Assembly (NCBI GenBank): GCA_023228225.1
Contig: JALOBO010000002.1
Location: 61,434 to 125,433 of the forward strand
DNA from: Clostridia bacterium
Lineage (GTDB): Bacteria > Bacillota > Clostridia > Christensenellales > UBA1242
Length of the DNA stretch: 64,000 bases
Reading direction: 5' to 3'
In this document: positions 44,701 through 52,066 of the stretch, one piece after another
Layout: every line of letters begins with the position of its first letter
Numbering within the stretch: the stretch's first letter is position 1
The notes under the pieces: model-generated
What the model was told of the DNA's origin: nothing
Database searches by the model: none
Seen by the model: the letters and a program-made list of their open reading frames with translations, nothing else
Program-made: the position numbers and the translations under genes

Positions 44701-46918
44701 CTATTGTCGGTCCGTTAATACTCAATGCAGAACCAATTTTTATTTTTTGAGTTATTCCATCTATTATAACATATTGAGCATCTGCAAAAACCGATTCTGA
44801 ATAATCTATGTTTTCAGATAGATTTGCAGTAATATAATCGTATGCAACATATGTTATATTAACATCATAATCAAATGGAGTAGGCTCAAACCATGCTAAA
44901 TAAATGTTTTGATTGGTATATGTGCCACTATTAACAGTTCTATATGTAACGGTTTCTCCCTCAATATGTTTTTCTAGAATTTTAAATTCTGGTTGAGAAG
45001 CAGAAATTTTAAAGCAGAATAATTGATACTGAGGGGTTGCAACGCTTGTTGCATTTGTATAAGTCGGATTAGAATATTTTATTTTTAAAACATATGTGCC
45101 GGGATTTGTAATGTACATACCTTTTGTATATGCAGACTCAGTTACGACCCCAAGATTAGAAATACTATACAAAGTACCTTCTGCTAGTATGCCTAAATAA
45201 TCCGCCCATACTGGCGCCTGATTTGTAGAAGCAATAGGTAAATCTTCTAATTCACCAGTAGCACTAAAAACTTCTGAGGGCTCATCAGGTATTCCATTTG
45301 TTGTGATAATAGCAGTTATTGTTATCTCAGTTGTCCGTGTAATTGTGCATGTTGTAAAATTAAATGAATAAGTATAAGTTACCAAAGTAGTGGTTTCAGT
45401 ATAATTTTGTTCATCAACATATTCTGTTTCAATTTCTGTAAAAGATTTCGTTAATCCGTTTGCGTTTAAAATGTCTAATAAATTTGCACTGGTTAGTGTA
45501 GATATGTCGGAGTTATTATTAAATTGATATGAAAAATCCGAATAAATTTCTGAATTATTAAAATTTGCATTATTAATATTATTTGAAGCGTATTTAAGTT
45601 CGTAACCAAAAAGTGTGACTTTTATACTATCTAGTTCTAGATTTGTAATATCTTCAAAACCGTTCGTTACTACACTTTTAAATAAGTAACCACGATTAAA
45701 TATGTACTCGCCGATGTCTAGTATTTCCATTTCTACAAGTGAACCGCCCGTTGATACCCCGTTTAATGTGAGATTAATGGTATATCTAATGCCATCTAAT
45801 ACGATGGTTGAAATACCATTAATATTTTCTGATGTAGTATTTTTAAATGTGTAAATCCAATTACTACCAAATTGCGTGGCACTTAAAGTTGCTAAATTAT
45901 ATGTATTCGTTTCTAAGGATTGATTAAATTCATTGTAAATATCAGTGGCTACGCCTCTTGAATTTAGTTTTGTAAGTATAATACTGAATTCTGTATATTT
46001 ATTACTAACAAGTGTTTCGTTTACAACTTGGATACTGGTACTTGTTGTAGTGTTATAAATATTTTTATCAAAACCGAATTCATATTTTGTAAAATCATAT
46101 TTTACAGTTGGGTAATATAATTTTGAATCGTATTCAGTTTCATATCCTACAAAAGGTAAAGTCTGTTCGTTGTTATAATTAAAAAAATATTGTGCAGGTG
46201 CTACCGTTGGGTTGGTGATTAGTATATCTCCGGTATTAGATACCGCTTCTGCATTGGATACTGTTTCTAAACTAGAATTTAAGTCATTGCCACTTGTGTT
46301 ATATGGATTAGCATCGGTTAAATTAAAACTGAAAGTTCTTGGGGTACTTGCCGTTACAATATCACCAAATGCTGTAATGTATGAGTAATTAAACGAAAAC
46401 AAATATGTACCCTGTCTTTCGGCTACTGTGAGGGGAGTGCCTAGATTTTGATTAGCGGTTGCCGAGTACCAACATATGCTCTCATCACCTTCATCAAGCG
46501 AAATAAGCATATAAAAATATCTATTGGTTTGGTCTATTGTTTCATATGTTTTTGTTGTGGCAATTCGTCTGCCATTAACAGTTGCATTTATGGTCAATAT
46601 TCCATATGTGTTAGTAAGCTTAACAAGAACATATTCATTTGCGATTGCATCAGTTACATAAGCAGATGATAAAAGTACATAATCGTTACTGGATAAATCT
46701 GCTAGTTTTACATAATTTGATGGTATAGTGTTTTCTAATGGCTCTACCCAAGTATTAATTTTTTCTACTGTTAAAACCGAAGTATCTGAACTGCCGACAG
46801 CATATGATTTGTTAAGGAAATTAATTATACTTAGCATACCAGTGCTTAAAAGCGCAAGGATAAAAAGCGATGATAATATGTATTTTGCAATTTTCTTTAA
46901 TTGCGGTAGTTTTGTCAT
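38714..46918 (-). CDS. Giant Ig-like-repeat surface protein, C-terminal anchor
   Basis: 2734 residues. ATG with AAGGAG about 10 bases upstream. Signal peptide at residues about 15-38. The C terminus has a hydrophobic helix (LIIIASIGLLVLIFFFFRL) followed by RKRMRIR, so the protein would be membrane-anchored with almost all of it outside. No LPXTG. The body is Asn/Thr/Ser/Tyr-rich, beta-sandwich-like, with a recurring ending of the form G-x-Y-x-(3-5)-[DN]-x-[AVF]-G-N, for example FTITDRAGN, YEIIECDEAGN, FYFYDLAGN, VITLTDYVGN. This marks many Ig-like or cadherin-like modules of about 100-200 residues. Probably an adhesin; ligand unknown. Several alternative minus and plus frames inside are shadows. 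Confidence 0.85.
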   Translation of the reverse strand: MTKLPQLKKIAKYILSSLFILALLSTGMLSIINFLNKSYAVGSSDTSVLTVEKINTWVEPLENTIPSNYVKLADLSSNDYVLLSSAYVTDAIANEYVLVKLTNTYGILTINATVNGRRIATTKTYETIDQTNRYFYMLISLDEGDESICWYSATANQNLGTPLTVAERQGTYLFSFNYSYITAFGDIVTASTPRTFSFNLTDANPYNTSGNDLNSSLETVSNAEAVSNTGDILITNPTVAPAQYFFNYNNEQTLPFVGYETEYDSKLYYPTVKYDFTKYEFGFDKNIYNTTTSTSIQVVNETLVSNKYTEFSIILTKLNSRGVATDIYNEFNQSLETNTYNLATLSATQFGSNWIYTFKNTTSENINGISTIVLDGIRYTINLTLNGVSTGGSLVEMEILDIGEYIFNRGYLFKSVVTNGFEDITNLELDSIKVTLFGYELKYASNNINNANFNNSEIYSDFSYQFNNNSDISTLTSANLLDILNANGLTKSFTEIETEYVDEQNYTETTTLVTYTYSFNFTTCTITRTTEITITAIITTNGIPDEPSEVFSATGELEDLPIASTNQAPVWADYLGILAEGTLYSISNLGVVTESAYTKGMYITNPGTYVLKIKYSNPTYTNATSVATPQYQLFCFKISASQPEFKILEKHIEGETVTYRTVNSGTYTNQNIYLAWFEPTPFDYDVNITYVAYDYITANLSENIDYSESVFADAQYVIIDGITQKIKIGSALSINGPTIDPLETANANYYITMRYGNAQTSFASYEITIDNNPIDSSFKMLDDANYISSTPISSLFINQPFILGWQEKASGAIITTTYEYTPFVTSAETIGLIAGTKYMNMKLRTGTSSGALSYSNGVYLEDEIETANTSSILNGNGIYKFTITDRAGNFATQYIIFENSDPIILQQPVQDATNPENILADNVKLTWGTHKAIAYTAGFDELDEILQEITGEYYYNIEGSATTYLIMPITSITLAKFGIENVSGITSITEQNHSTDNLSSQDFSEYSDTTIDLTDTLYYSSLSAQISSVFGETAVADAYSVFPDTTSKLKRYIKYYPYENNLSSVFILIKSNGNETLETLYTTIFPDATINEYGILGNSEGVFKVFVDDFIYSYHKKVNPSLSVSNVSNSTHLQFEINLDNSRVVTRAYDDNGIVRTVTSLDNTKDSRIYVNGGTNRSFAFTTWNTLGVYPFELDTLTLEYYPLSYSDDYSENYPYTASPTVTYDLLTLIDEINAYGTAISDTLNIIGSVTGEGKYVITRTYDVLDTDTAGLDEIGLAGDIKTRVYTFFVDRNEIILSGTQIGSSIEMLLGANNTIFKSFKRYISGDENQLVLYTNLLPVNLIAPSNKYSLYNSTNSNFDTNANLYPFFLTATISYIDQTNPKKTVTTTLQSVTADQDSDDTSYLTDILGINPITLNSFTVVGTRYKFTVTFTDFTDSETIDGTSGTFTANKTSFDFYIEIISPTGTMTGDEDREILIGDPENNLSTKTGVNSIMDTSLTYSWVDPSDPYYAKIDLNKVKIYETAVTDNVAIKNLIYGFDIDDITFINTYALTLNQTLVSTLDTDGDSVLNDSDDYYQYSYTISLPAETDRLYEMYIAYEGSEYSYRVGADSSYYESTQIMAIDHTAPVYNLEKVKQQDDFYQANSASLNLEDYAFALTNDFVFNRATETYVTENALYGYAQDTFRIFYRKYDKYEGGIYNEQSIVPTDEDYENSSIQGLRFSTTSALYSEFTNRYNSLSFKNIVTNYGYYEIIECDEAGNYTVYTVLLRPATFNLTITDTETDINSTLTSSETMQNLLPYEIYSINNGDVWYTVTITDISVQNVSPVVNTFVHYNTTNDDAFINDLNSVIADIDGTKATLGARYLVTITNRFGEEFSVTTNIAGSVTLTPIMSSLTYLDITYVKVQIPANTYITNLVSIIIKKVNGPNLETVMTTDNSATPVTIGTVGLDIIREYFFYAGKYIVTVTDNFGRTNELAYDVSFDTTISPNTPITFDGNYVQKTESGYVNTYYTAFGTEFTYQTISYSLKVSKNGIVIYNDNAGETAVNILASNGITKSIISTIGLSTLTFSTPTTNVNDQYVITLTDYVGNTKNYKIVLYTILPQIILTDIYNNDMSATLVKNGGLTAGSTSKQVVVSWSTISSGIFDAVATYRYADTATNLDTTSITLSMGTILSTVGYYEITITNTDLANSTTVRFYINSADIATFKVFVNQGTTRLPLIVASTQYNYNSESIDQYFTKYSETGTNNYSIEVNDDKQITKTKLDTITYTTGSSSLSTTVTTVIWQISGSSTLVLNKKIAVTTVSTPTGAGFASNYNNGQSEQLLTLSNVTASDIATVSVFTIAGSVANTSVIVSWKTYNAIPGNFIYLDVRLNDGSSLGYFYDGTLTLTDNGKYSFYFYDLAGNQHTFASGTSTSASVFSLYKLHTVPFSIGVTNNGKTSTSSSPIDNAIYNGTVSVLRLYADKVVGVMSVYVSYNGGESEQVTSVNNQFTFEKAGYYVLTINAKIRTSKTGDVQTGVTTYKFTIIDDSEARLGFEFSPVNNYEIIKVIQGTYNVTDFLKQDYNTDTLTSLYLSLYGGHVGLYKITVAVNYITIRASQEFSFNVWIGGETPVITSNVDFGSNTTKDIVLTINKYMLYTANGNIRLRITGQEDVIINEETAGNASELTEITLTENDSYLIQFLSESGNLLASYRINKVAPLNTTAIVLIIIASIGLLVLIFFFFRLRKRMRIR

Positions 46919-46997
46919 AGGTTAGAATCTCCTTAATGCCCGAAATAACTTTTTCCAAAATACAATAAAACGAATTGAAACTATTTTAATTAAATAT

Positions 46998-47026
46998 ATT
47001 TTAACACATACTTTTTAAATCTACAA
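46998..47026 (-). promoter_or_regulatory. Promoter for the giant surface protein
   Basis: On the minus strand: TTGTAG (47021-47026), 17 bases, TAAAAT (46998-47003), preceded by TGTGT (extended -10). It lies about 80 bases before the ATG, downstream of element copy B. Confidence 0.6.
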
Positions 47027-47080
47027 CTAAATTGAATATGTTATATATATATATACCTTAGTTTTAACTATTTATACTAA

Positions 47081-47414
47081 TTTATTCGACTTGACTAACG
47101 GTCAAGCGGAAAGTATTACCGCCTCAAATTAATCTTTTTTACTCTTTGTTTTAAAAATCTTTAATTTTATGCTACTTAACATTTCTATTTTAACCTAAAA
47201 AGTGGCAAACCGCTAGGTAAATTCTAATCATTTGCGGTAGCAAATGGCGTACAAAAAATCTAGGTCGGGGTTTCCCCGACTTAAAGATTTTTTGTATGCA
47301 ACATATGAACGGGGTGGATTAGCATTTTTATTAAAAATGCGGTTAAAGAGGGGAACCAAAAACGCTTGCAAGCACAAAGTGCGTACAAGCGTTAGTTTTT
47401 GGTGCCCCTTTTAA
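47081..47414 (-). repeat. Structured element, copy B (candidate ncRNA)
   Basis: Minus-strand copy, beginning a few bases after the virD4-like stop. First stem 47350-47363 with 47395-47408; core hairpin 47322-47340; nested hairpin about 47248-47300; then a small hairpin TTTGC/GCAAA. The distal module is shortened: arms AAATTAA/TTAATTT (about 47126-47132 with 47161-47167) keep the AGA/GA internal loop, but the large hairpin found in copies A and C is replaced by a few bases. The closing 30-nt hairpin (47081-47110) has the shared ends and loop. Downstream on this strand is the promoter of the giant surface protein. Confidence 0.7.
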
Positions 47415-47418
47415 TATT

Positions 47419-49431
47419 CTAGAAATCGAAGTCAAACTTATTCTTTTTTTGTGCTGGTTTAAAAACAAGCGAGTTTCGGTAATCAATATCGTAATAAATT
47501 TTTTCTTCATTTAAATAGTGGGGGACAACAAACTCTTCTTTTGGCGCTTTCATACTATAAAGTGGCACCTTATATGAAAAAGTAAATTTAGATTTAACAG
47601 GTGAAGATTTGAATATACTCACAATACCAATACCCTCTGGTAATTCACTTAATTCATCGGGGTAAATAAGAGGACGAGATTTTTCTTGTGAAGATTCACC
47701 GCTAGACACTTTGCCATCTTGTACGTTTTTTGAACTGTTTTTACTATTTATAGTATAATGCCCGCATCGTTCACTAAATTCTTTTTTAGTTTTATCATCA
47801 GTAGAGCCAAAAAATATTTGAATATTGCAGTTATTTTTTATAATTTCTGCCGCATTATCGCCATATTTTAAGTTTAATTGTTGATACGATTGAATTACCA
47901 TAAGTAAGAAAATTTTACGACTTCTGCCGACAGTTATTATTGATTCTAGTTTTTCAATTTTTGGCAAGTTACCAAATTCATCAAGTACAAAATAAACTGG
48001 GCGTTTTAATGAGCCATTAAATTGTGGTAAATTGGCAAATGCAACAAGTGATTTGTATAATTGAAGTATGCACATAGATGCAATCGGGTGTCTTGTCTCT
48101 TTTTCATCGGCTATTTTTATAAATAGTGCGGTGGGACCTTTAATAAAATCTTCAAAATTAATTTCATTACCGCTAGTTGCATAGCACAAACCATTATCAG
48201 CAAATATACTTAATTTACCAGTTGCCTGTCCAACAAAGTTTTGTGCTGTTTTGTGTGCATTGTTTACAACCTGGTTAACAAGTGGTACAGTTTTAGAAAA
48301 TTTATCCCTGCCTGAAAAATATTTTTTTAATGTTTCAAGTGAATTGTCTGGGTCAGAATCTTTGATATTTGCTATTCTATTAACATTATAAAAATTAAAT
48401 TTATCTTCGTTCATATTAAATTCTTCATAGTCGGTATCTTCCATTAAAGCAATTATAATGCCTTTTATAAAATCTCTTGCGCCCATATCCCATGTTGGGT
48501 CGTTTTTGTTTTCTATTGGACAAAGTACCGCTGCGACATCGTTTATATCATCGAAGGCTTCATTTTGAAGTTCTTGGCGTTTAGCCTCTAAGGCCTCTTT
48601 AAGTGTATCCACAGATGGATAAGCAACACCATCAAATTCATACCATTCATATTCATATTTTTTTGAAACAACTTTAAGTTTTAAATCAATAGGATTTGCA
48701 CCCGTGTGTATTTTAATTTCATTTTCAAGTTGTTTACTGCGTCTATAAAAAGCATATGGACGGTGAAGCGGGTTCCAGCGTGATGAACTAAAAGGTTCTC
48801 TTAAATCAAGTACCTGAACATTGTAGCCACATTCTTTTAATTTGCGTGAATGTTTATAATACAATTCGCCTTTTGGGTCAGTTATAAGCATACAAGGCTT
48901 AGTGCTTGTTTCGGAAAGAGATTGTATAGTAGGATTAATAAAGCCTTCGGTTTTACCACTACCCGTAGTACCTATAACTAGTGCATGAATAGGTTTAGCA
49001 AGATTAATAAATAAATTTCCTTTTTTATATTCGGCTCTAATTACTACGCCATCTTTTTGTTTTTTTAAATCTTTGTAAAAACTAAAAGTATGGGCGCGAT
49101 TTAATTCTTCTTCTGTTAGCCAATGCACATCATAGAATTCTTTTTGATCTCCATCTTTTTCTTTTTTTGTTCCGCTAAGCCACATAACAATTAGTGGTTT
49201 GCTCTTTTTAAGTGTATCTGGGGATACATAGTAATCTAAGGCGGATATTACCATAATTACGAGTAAAATTCCAGCAACCGCAAGTGTAAAGATGTCAGAA
49301 ATAATCATTTCCAGTGTTAACGTTGCTAAATTAATATTGCCTATCCCCAAAACTTCGGAAGTAAGCACACCAATACCTAAGCAAAGTGCAATCAAAATAA
49401 GTATCTTGAATATAGCTGTAAAAATTTTCAA
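47419..49431 (-). CDS. VirD4/TraG-type secretion coupling ATPase
   Basis: 670 residues from a TTG with GGAGG 7 bases upstream. N-terminal membrane helices (residues about 5-25 and 45-65), then the ATPase: VIGTTGSGKTEGFINPT (Walker A, about residue 152), MLITDPKGELY, and VYFVLDEFGNLP (Walker B, about 480). In type IV secretion this protein recruits substrate (usually a relaxase-DNA complex) to the channel. Divergent from the virB2-like gene. Copy B of the structured element follows its stop. Confidence 0.93.
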   Translation of the reverse strand: MKIFTAIFKILILIALCLGIGVLTSEVLGIGNINLATLTLEMIISDIFTLAVAGILLVIMVISALDYYVSPDTLKKSKPLIVMWLSGTKKEKDGDQKEFYDVHWLTEEELNRAHTFSFYKDLKKQKDGVVIRAEYKKGNLFINLAKPIHALVIGTTGSGKTEGFINPTIQSLSETSTKPCMLITDPKGELYYKHSRKLKECGYNVQVLDLREPFSSSRWNPLHRPYAFYRRSKQLENEIKIHTGANPIDLKLKVVSKKYEYEWYEFDGVAYPSVDTLKEALEAKRQELQNEAFDDINDVAAVLCPIENKNDPTWDMGARDFIKGIIIALMEDTDYEEFNMNEDKFNFYNVNRIANIKDSDPDNSLETLKKYFSGRDKFSKTVPLVNQVVNNAHKTAQNFVGQATGKLSIFADNGLCYATSGNEINFEDFIKGPTALFIKIADEKETRHPIASMCILQLYKSLVAFANLPQFNGSLKRPVYFVLDEFGNLPKIEKLESIITVGRSRKIFLLMVIQSYQQLNLKYGDNAAEIIKNNCNIQIFFGSTDDKTKKEFSERCGHYTINSKNSSKNVQDGKVSSGESSQEKSRPLIYPDELSELPEGIGIVSIFKSSPVKSKFTFSYKVPLYSMKAPKEEFVVPHYLNEEKIYYDIDYRNSLVFKPAQKKNKFDFDF

Positions 49432-49556
49432 GTTAAACCTCCAAATTTTATTGACTTTTTTAAAAAAATATGTATGATGAATAATGACTTAAATATTTAA
49501 TTTAATATAATGTTAAAATACAAAAGTGATTTATATAAAAATATTACATAATTAGA

Positions 49557-49585
49557 TTGCTTTTGTCAAACACTTGTGTTAGAAT
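49557..49585 (+). promoter_or_regulatory. Promoter for the secretion operon
   Basis: TTGCTT (49557-49562), 17 bases, TAGAAT (49580-49585) with an upstream TGT (extended -10). It faces the virB2-like gene. Confidence 0.5.
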
Positions 49586-49659
49586 TAAGCATAAAAATAA
49601 TATTTTTTATTAAAACTATTTTTTAATTAATTTAATTACTTGATTTCAGGAGGAAAATT

Positions 49660-50004
49660 ATGAATGCATTTTTATTTAATTTGGCTAATCTAATTGTTGC
49701 CCCAAGCCTTTCAAATTTGGGCTATGAAGGCAATTTAGCGTTTTTAGATCGGCTACTTAATGCAATTAACGATATTTTAGGACCAGTTTTAGTTGTAGTT
49801 GCCTCTGTTGGTAGTATTTATGCTGTATTTTTGGGCGTTAACCTTGCAAAAGCCGATTCTGCTGATAAGCGTGAAGAAGCCAAAAAGCGTTTAATTAATG
49901 CTGTTATTGCACTTGTGGCAATGATTGCACTAATTTTACTACTTAGAGTATTCGCTGATAATATTGATGTTTGGATTGAATCTGCAACTGGTGGTACAGA
50001 ATAA
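49660..50004 (+). CDS. VirB2/TrbC-like pilin-type membrane protein
   Basis: 114 residues, AGGAGG before the ATG. Two membrane helices: residues about 38-61 (LGPVLVVVASVGSIYAVFLG) and about 80-105 (ALVAMIALILLLRV), separated by a charged loop KADSADKREEAKKRL. This is the layout of pilin-like proteins of Gram-positive type IV systems (Maff2/TrbC kind). It has no long signal peptide. Followed by a terminator but probably read through at some level into downstream genes. Confidence 0.75.
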   Translation: MNAFLFNLANLIVAPSLSNLGYEGNLAFLDRLLNAINDILGPVLVVVASVGSIYAVFLGVNLAKADSADKREEAKKRLINAVIALVAMIALILLLRVFADNIDVWIESATGGTE

Positions 50005-50038
50005 TTTAATTAGTAATTTAAAATTGTAAATTTATAAT

Positions 50039-50070
50039 AAGCCGATTTTTTTAGTCGGCTTTTTAATTTT
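50039..50070 (+). terminator. Terminator after the pilin-like gene
   Basis: GCCGA TTTTTTTAG TCGGC followed by TTTTTAATTTTTT. It would give much more pilin mRNA than downstream mRNA. Confidence 0.75.
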
Positions 50071-50172
50071 TTATGGTATACAATCAAAATAAATTATAAT
50101 TCTCTTGTAAAAATAGTTTAAAATATGTATACTATTATATATACATTACAGAAAGTAAAAAAGGCGGTAAAA

Positions 50173-51930
50173 ATGCTTAAAAAAGTTTTTAACATATTTC
50201 TCATTACTATTTTAATCAGTTTTGTTACTGTGTTAAATGGGTGTTTTTCTGTTATGGGTGGCGAAGACTCAGAATATGATGCAAACGATTATTTTTCTGG
50301 ATTTAAAACAATATACAAAACAAATGATATCGATTTTACAGAATATGTTAGAGAAAGTTATACAATTATGGCGACAGAAATACTAATTAGGCTGACCGCA
50401 GATTATGGCTATGGATTAGAAAACAATACAGCGGAAAGTTGTGTGTTTTATATTGGCGGAGTAAATAATGGAATAGGTGTTGGCAAAGCGATTGCCGTAT
50501 CATTACCTTTTAGCATAAGTATAGAAGATACACATAAAAACGCAATAAGAAGTGAGAATTTTGATTTTGCATATACAAATACCCCCGCAGATATAGATGA
50601 TTCTAGTTTTGATATCAATTTATATTTATTTAATGATGGAATAAGTGTTGACACCAGTTATTCATATTTGAGAATTTATGATAGTATGTTTAATCCGCTA
50701 TCAACTATAAATGGATATAATATGTCAACATCAAAGGGTTATTTAGATGGTGTGCAAACGGGATATAACACTAATTATATACAAGTACTAACACTAAAAA
50801 TATTAGGTTTGTTAACACAAACAGAAGTAAATGAATTTGACACCGCATTAAATGTAAACGCAAAAATTTATGAGTTAGCCACCGAAATGGATCACATTGG
50901 TTTGGTGGGCGATGAAGTTGCATATGTAAAACAGATGATTTTAAACGATGTGTTAGGCGCTGATATTTTATTAGTAGATAATGCACTTATGGAAAGTGGA
51001 ACTTTTTATGGTTACGAATTTGATGATGCCAATGATAATAGTATTTGGGACGCAACTGAAACCACTATGAATATGCACGAGTTTATTACTGGTACAAGTA
51101 TTTCCGATTATGAAACAGGAAAACTTTCTTATAATGAAAATGGCGAACCGTTATACGATAATACAGGTATTTATTTAGGACTATATAGCATAAGGCAGAC
51201 AGATTTTAAAAATTACGAAAATACAGTTAGTGCAATAGTTAACTATATTGCATATGGAAAAGAAGATGGATTAAAAAGATATCCGCAAATTACTGACTTG
51301 GCAATACGAGAATTTACCATTAATGATATTGTTAATCCCGCTTCCGAAAATGCAACATATGCAATTAATATGATTGAACAAGAATATCAAAGTGTAATTT
51401 TTATGGTTAAACCCGGTAAAACTATAAATGTAAAGGCAATTTCAATGTTTTTAAACTCAATTCAAAGCGGAACAGATGAACTGTCACTACAAATTAGTTT
51501 AAGATATCAACACAATGGTCAAATTACAATGTATACAGCAGACGATTTATATACATTGGATAGTAGTACTGATGAAGAGTGGGCTGTTATTGATAACAAT
51601 TCAAAATCTGATGGAGAGGAATTAGCAATATTTAATGGGCAAGAATTTTTTACATTAGGTGAATTTGATAATATTGCGATGGAAACATTATTAACAGCAG
51701 AAAGCATATATACTGGGACAAATCGTTCGGATTTTGAGTTTAAAATTTATGAATATGAAACACTTACTGCACATTTTGCACCATATACATCTTTAATTTC
51801 CGGACAAACTAAATATTATTACTATGATACGGCATGTGATTTTTTAGAAATTGTTTTTGAAAATGTGTCTGAAACATCAAATACTGGAACTTTTAAAATT
51901 GGACTTCCGGGGCTTATGTTTGAAGATTAA
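50173..51930 (+). CDS. Lipoprotein in the secretion cluster, unknown
   Basis: 585 residues. ATG 50173 is preferred (AAGGCGG upstream) because it opens a proper lipoprotein signal peptide ending in VLNGC; the longer frame adds 16 unlikely residues. The mature part has no recognised domain; Asp/Asn/Thr-rich, beta-looking, with a Tyr-rich C terminus. Its place between VirB2-like and VirB6-like genes suggests an extracytoplasmic part of the channel or a surface contact protein. Confidence 0.75.
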   Translation: MLKKVFNIFLITILISFVTVLNGCFSVMGGEDSEYDANDYFSGFKTIYKTNDIDFTEYVRESYTIMATEILIRLTADYGYGLENNTAESCVFYIGGVNNGIGVGKAIAVSLPFSISIEDTHKNAIRSENFDFAYTNTPADIDDSSFDINLYLFNDGISVDTSYSYLRIYDSMFNPLSTINGYNMSTSKGYLDGVQTGYNTNYIQVLTLKILGLLTQTEVNEFDTALNVNAKIYELATEMDHIGLVGDEVAYVKQMILNDVLGADILLVDNALMESGTFYGYEFDDANDNSIWDATETTMNMHEFITGTSISDYETGKLSYNENGEPLYDNTGIYLGLYSIRQTDFKNYENTVSAIVNYIAYGKEDGLKRYPQITDLAIREFTINDIVNPASENATYAINMIEQEYQSVIFMVKPGKTINVKAISMFLNSIQSGTDELSLQISLRYQHNGQITMYTADDLYTLDSSTDEEWAVIDNNSKSDGEELAIFNGQEFFTLGEFDNIAMETLLTAESIYTGTNRSDFEFKIYEYETLTAHFAPYTSLISGQTKYYYYDTACDFLEIVFENVSETSNTGTFKIGLPGLMFED

Positions 51931-52066
51931 TTGTAAAATAATTGTTTTTATTACAAAAAGTATTTACAAATTCGTGTTTTTGATTTACTATAATAATATA
52001 AGTTAAAAACAATTTAATATGTCACCGCTGGTACATTTCGTTAAAACCCTCAAAGGGAGGAATACT

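Noticed and set aside
39263..46925. Plus-strand frames of 60-92 codons inside the giant gene
   Set aside because: No ribosome binding sites, no family resemblance, antisense to a convincing 2734-codon gene.
47041..47056. TA dinucleotide run between the giant gene and copy B
   Set aside because: Short simple-sequence DNA; may be slippage prone, but nothing more can be said.
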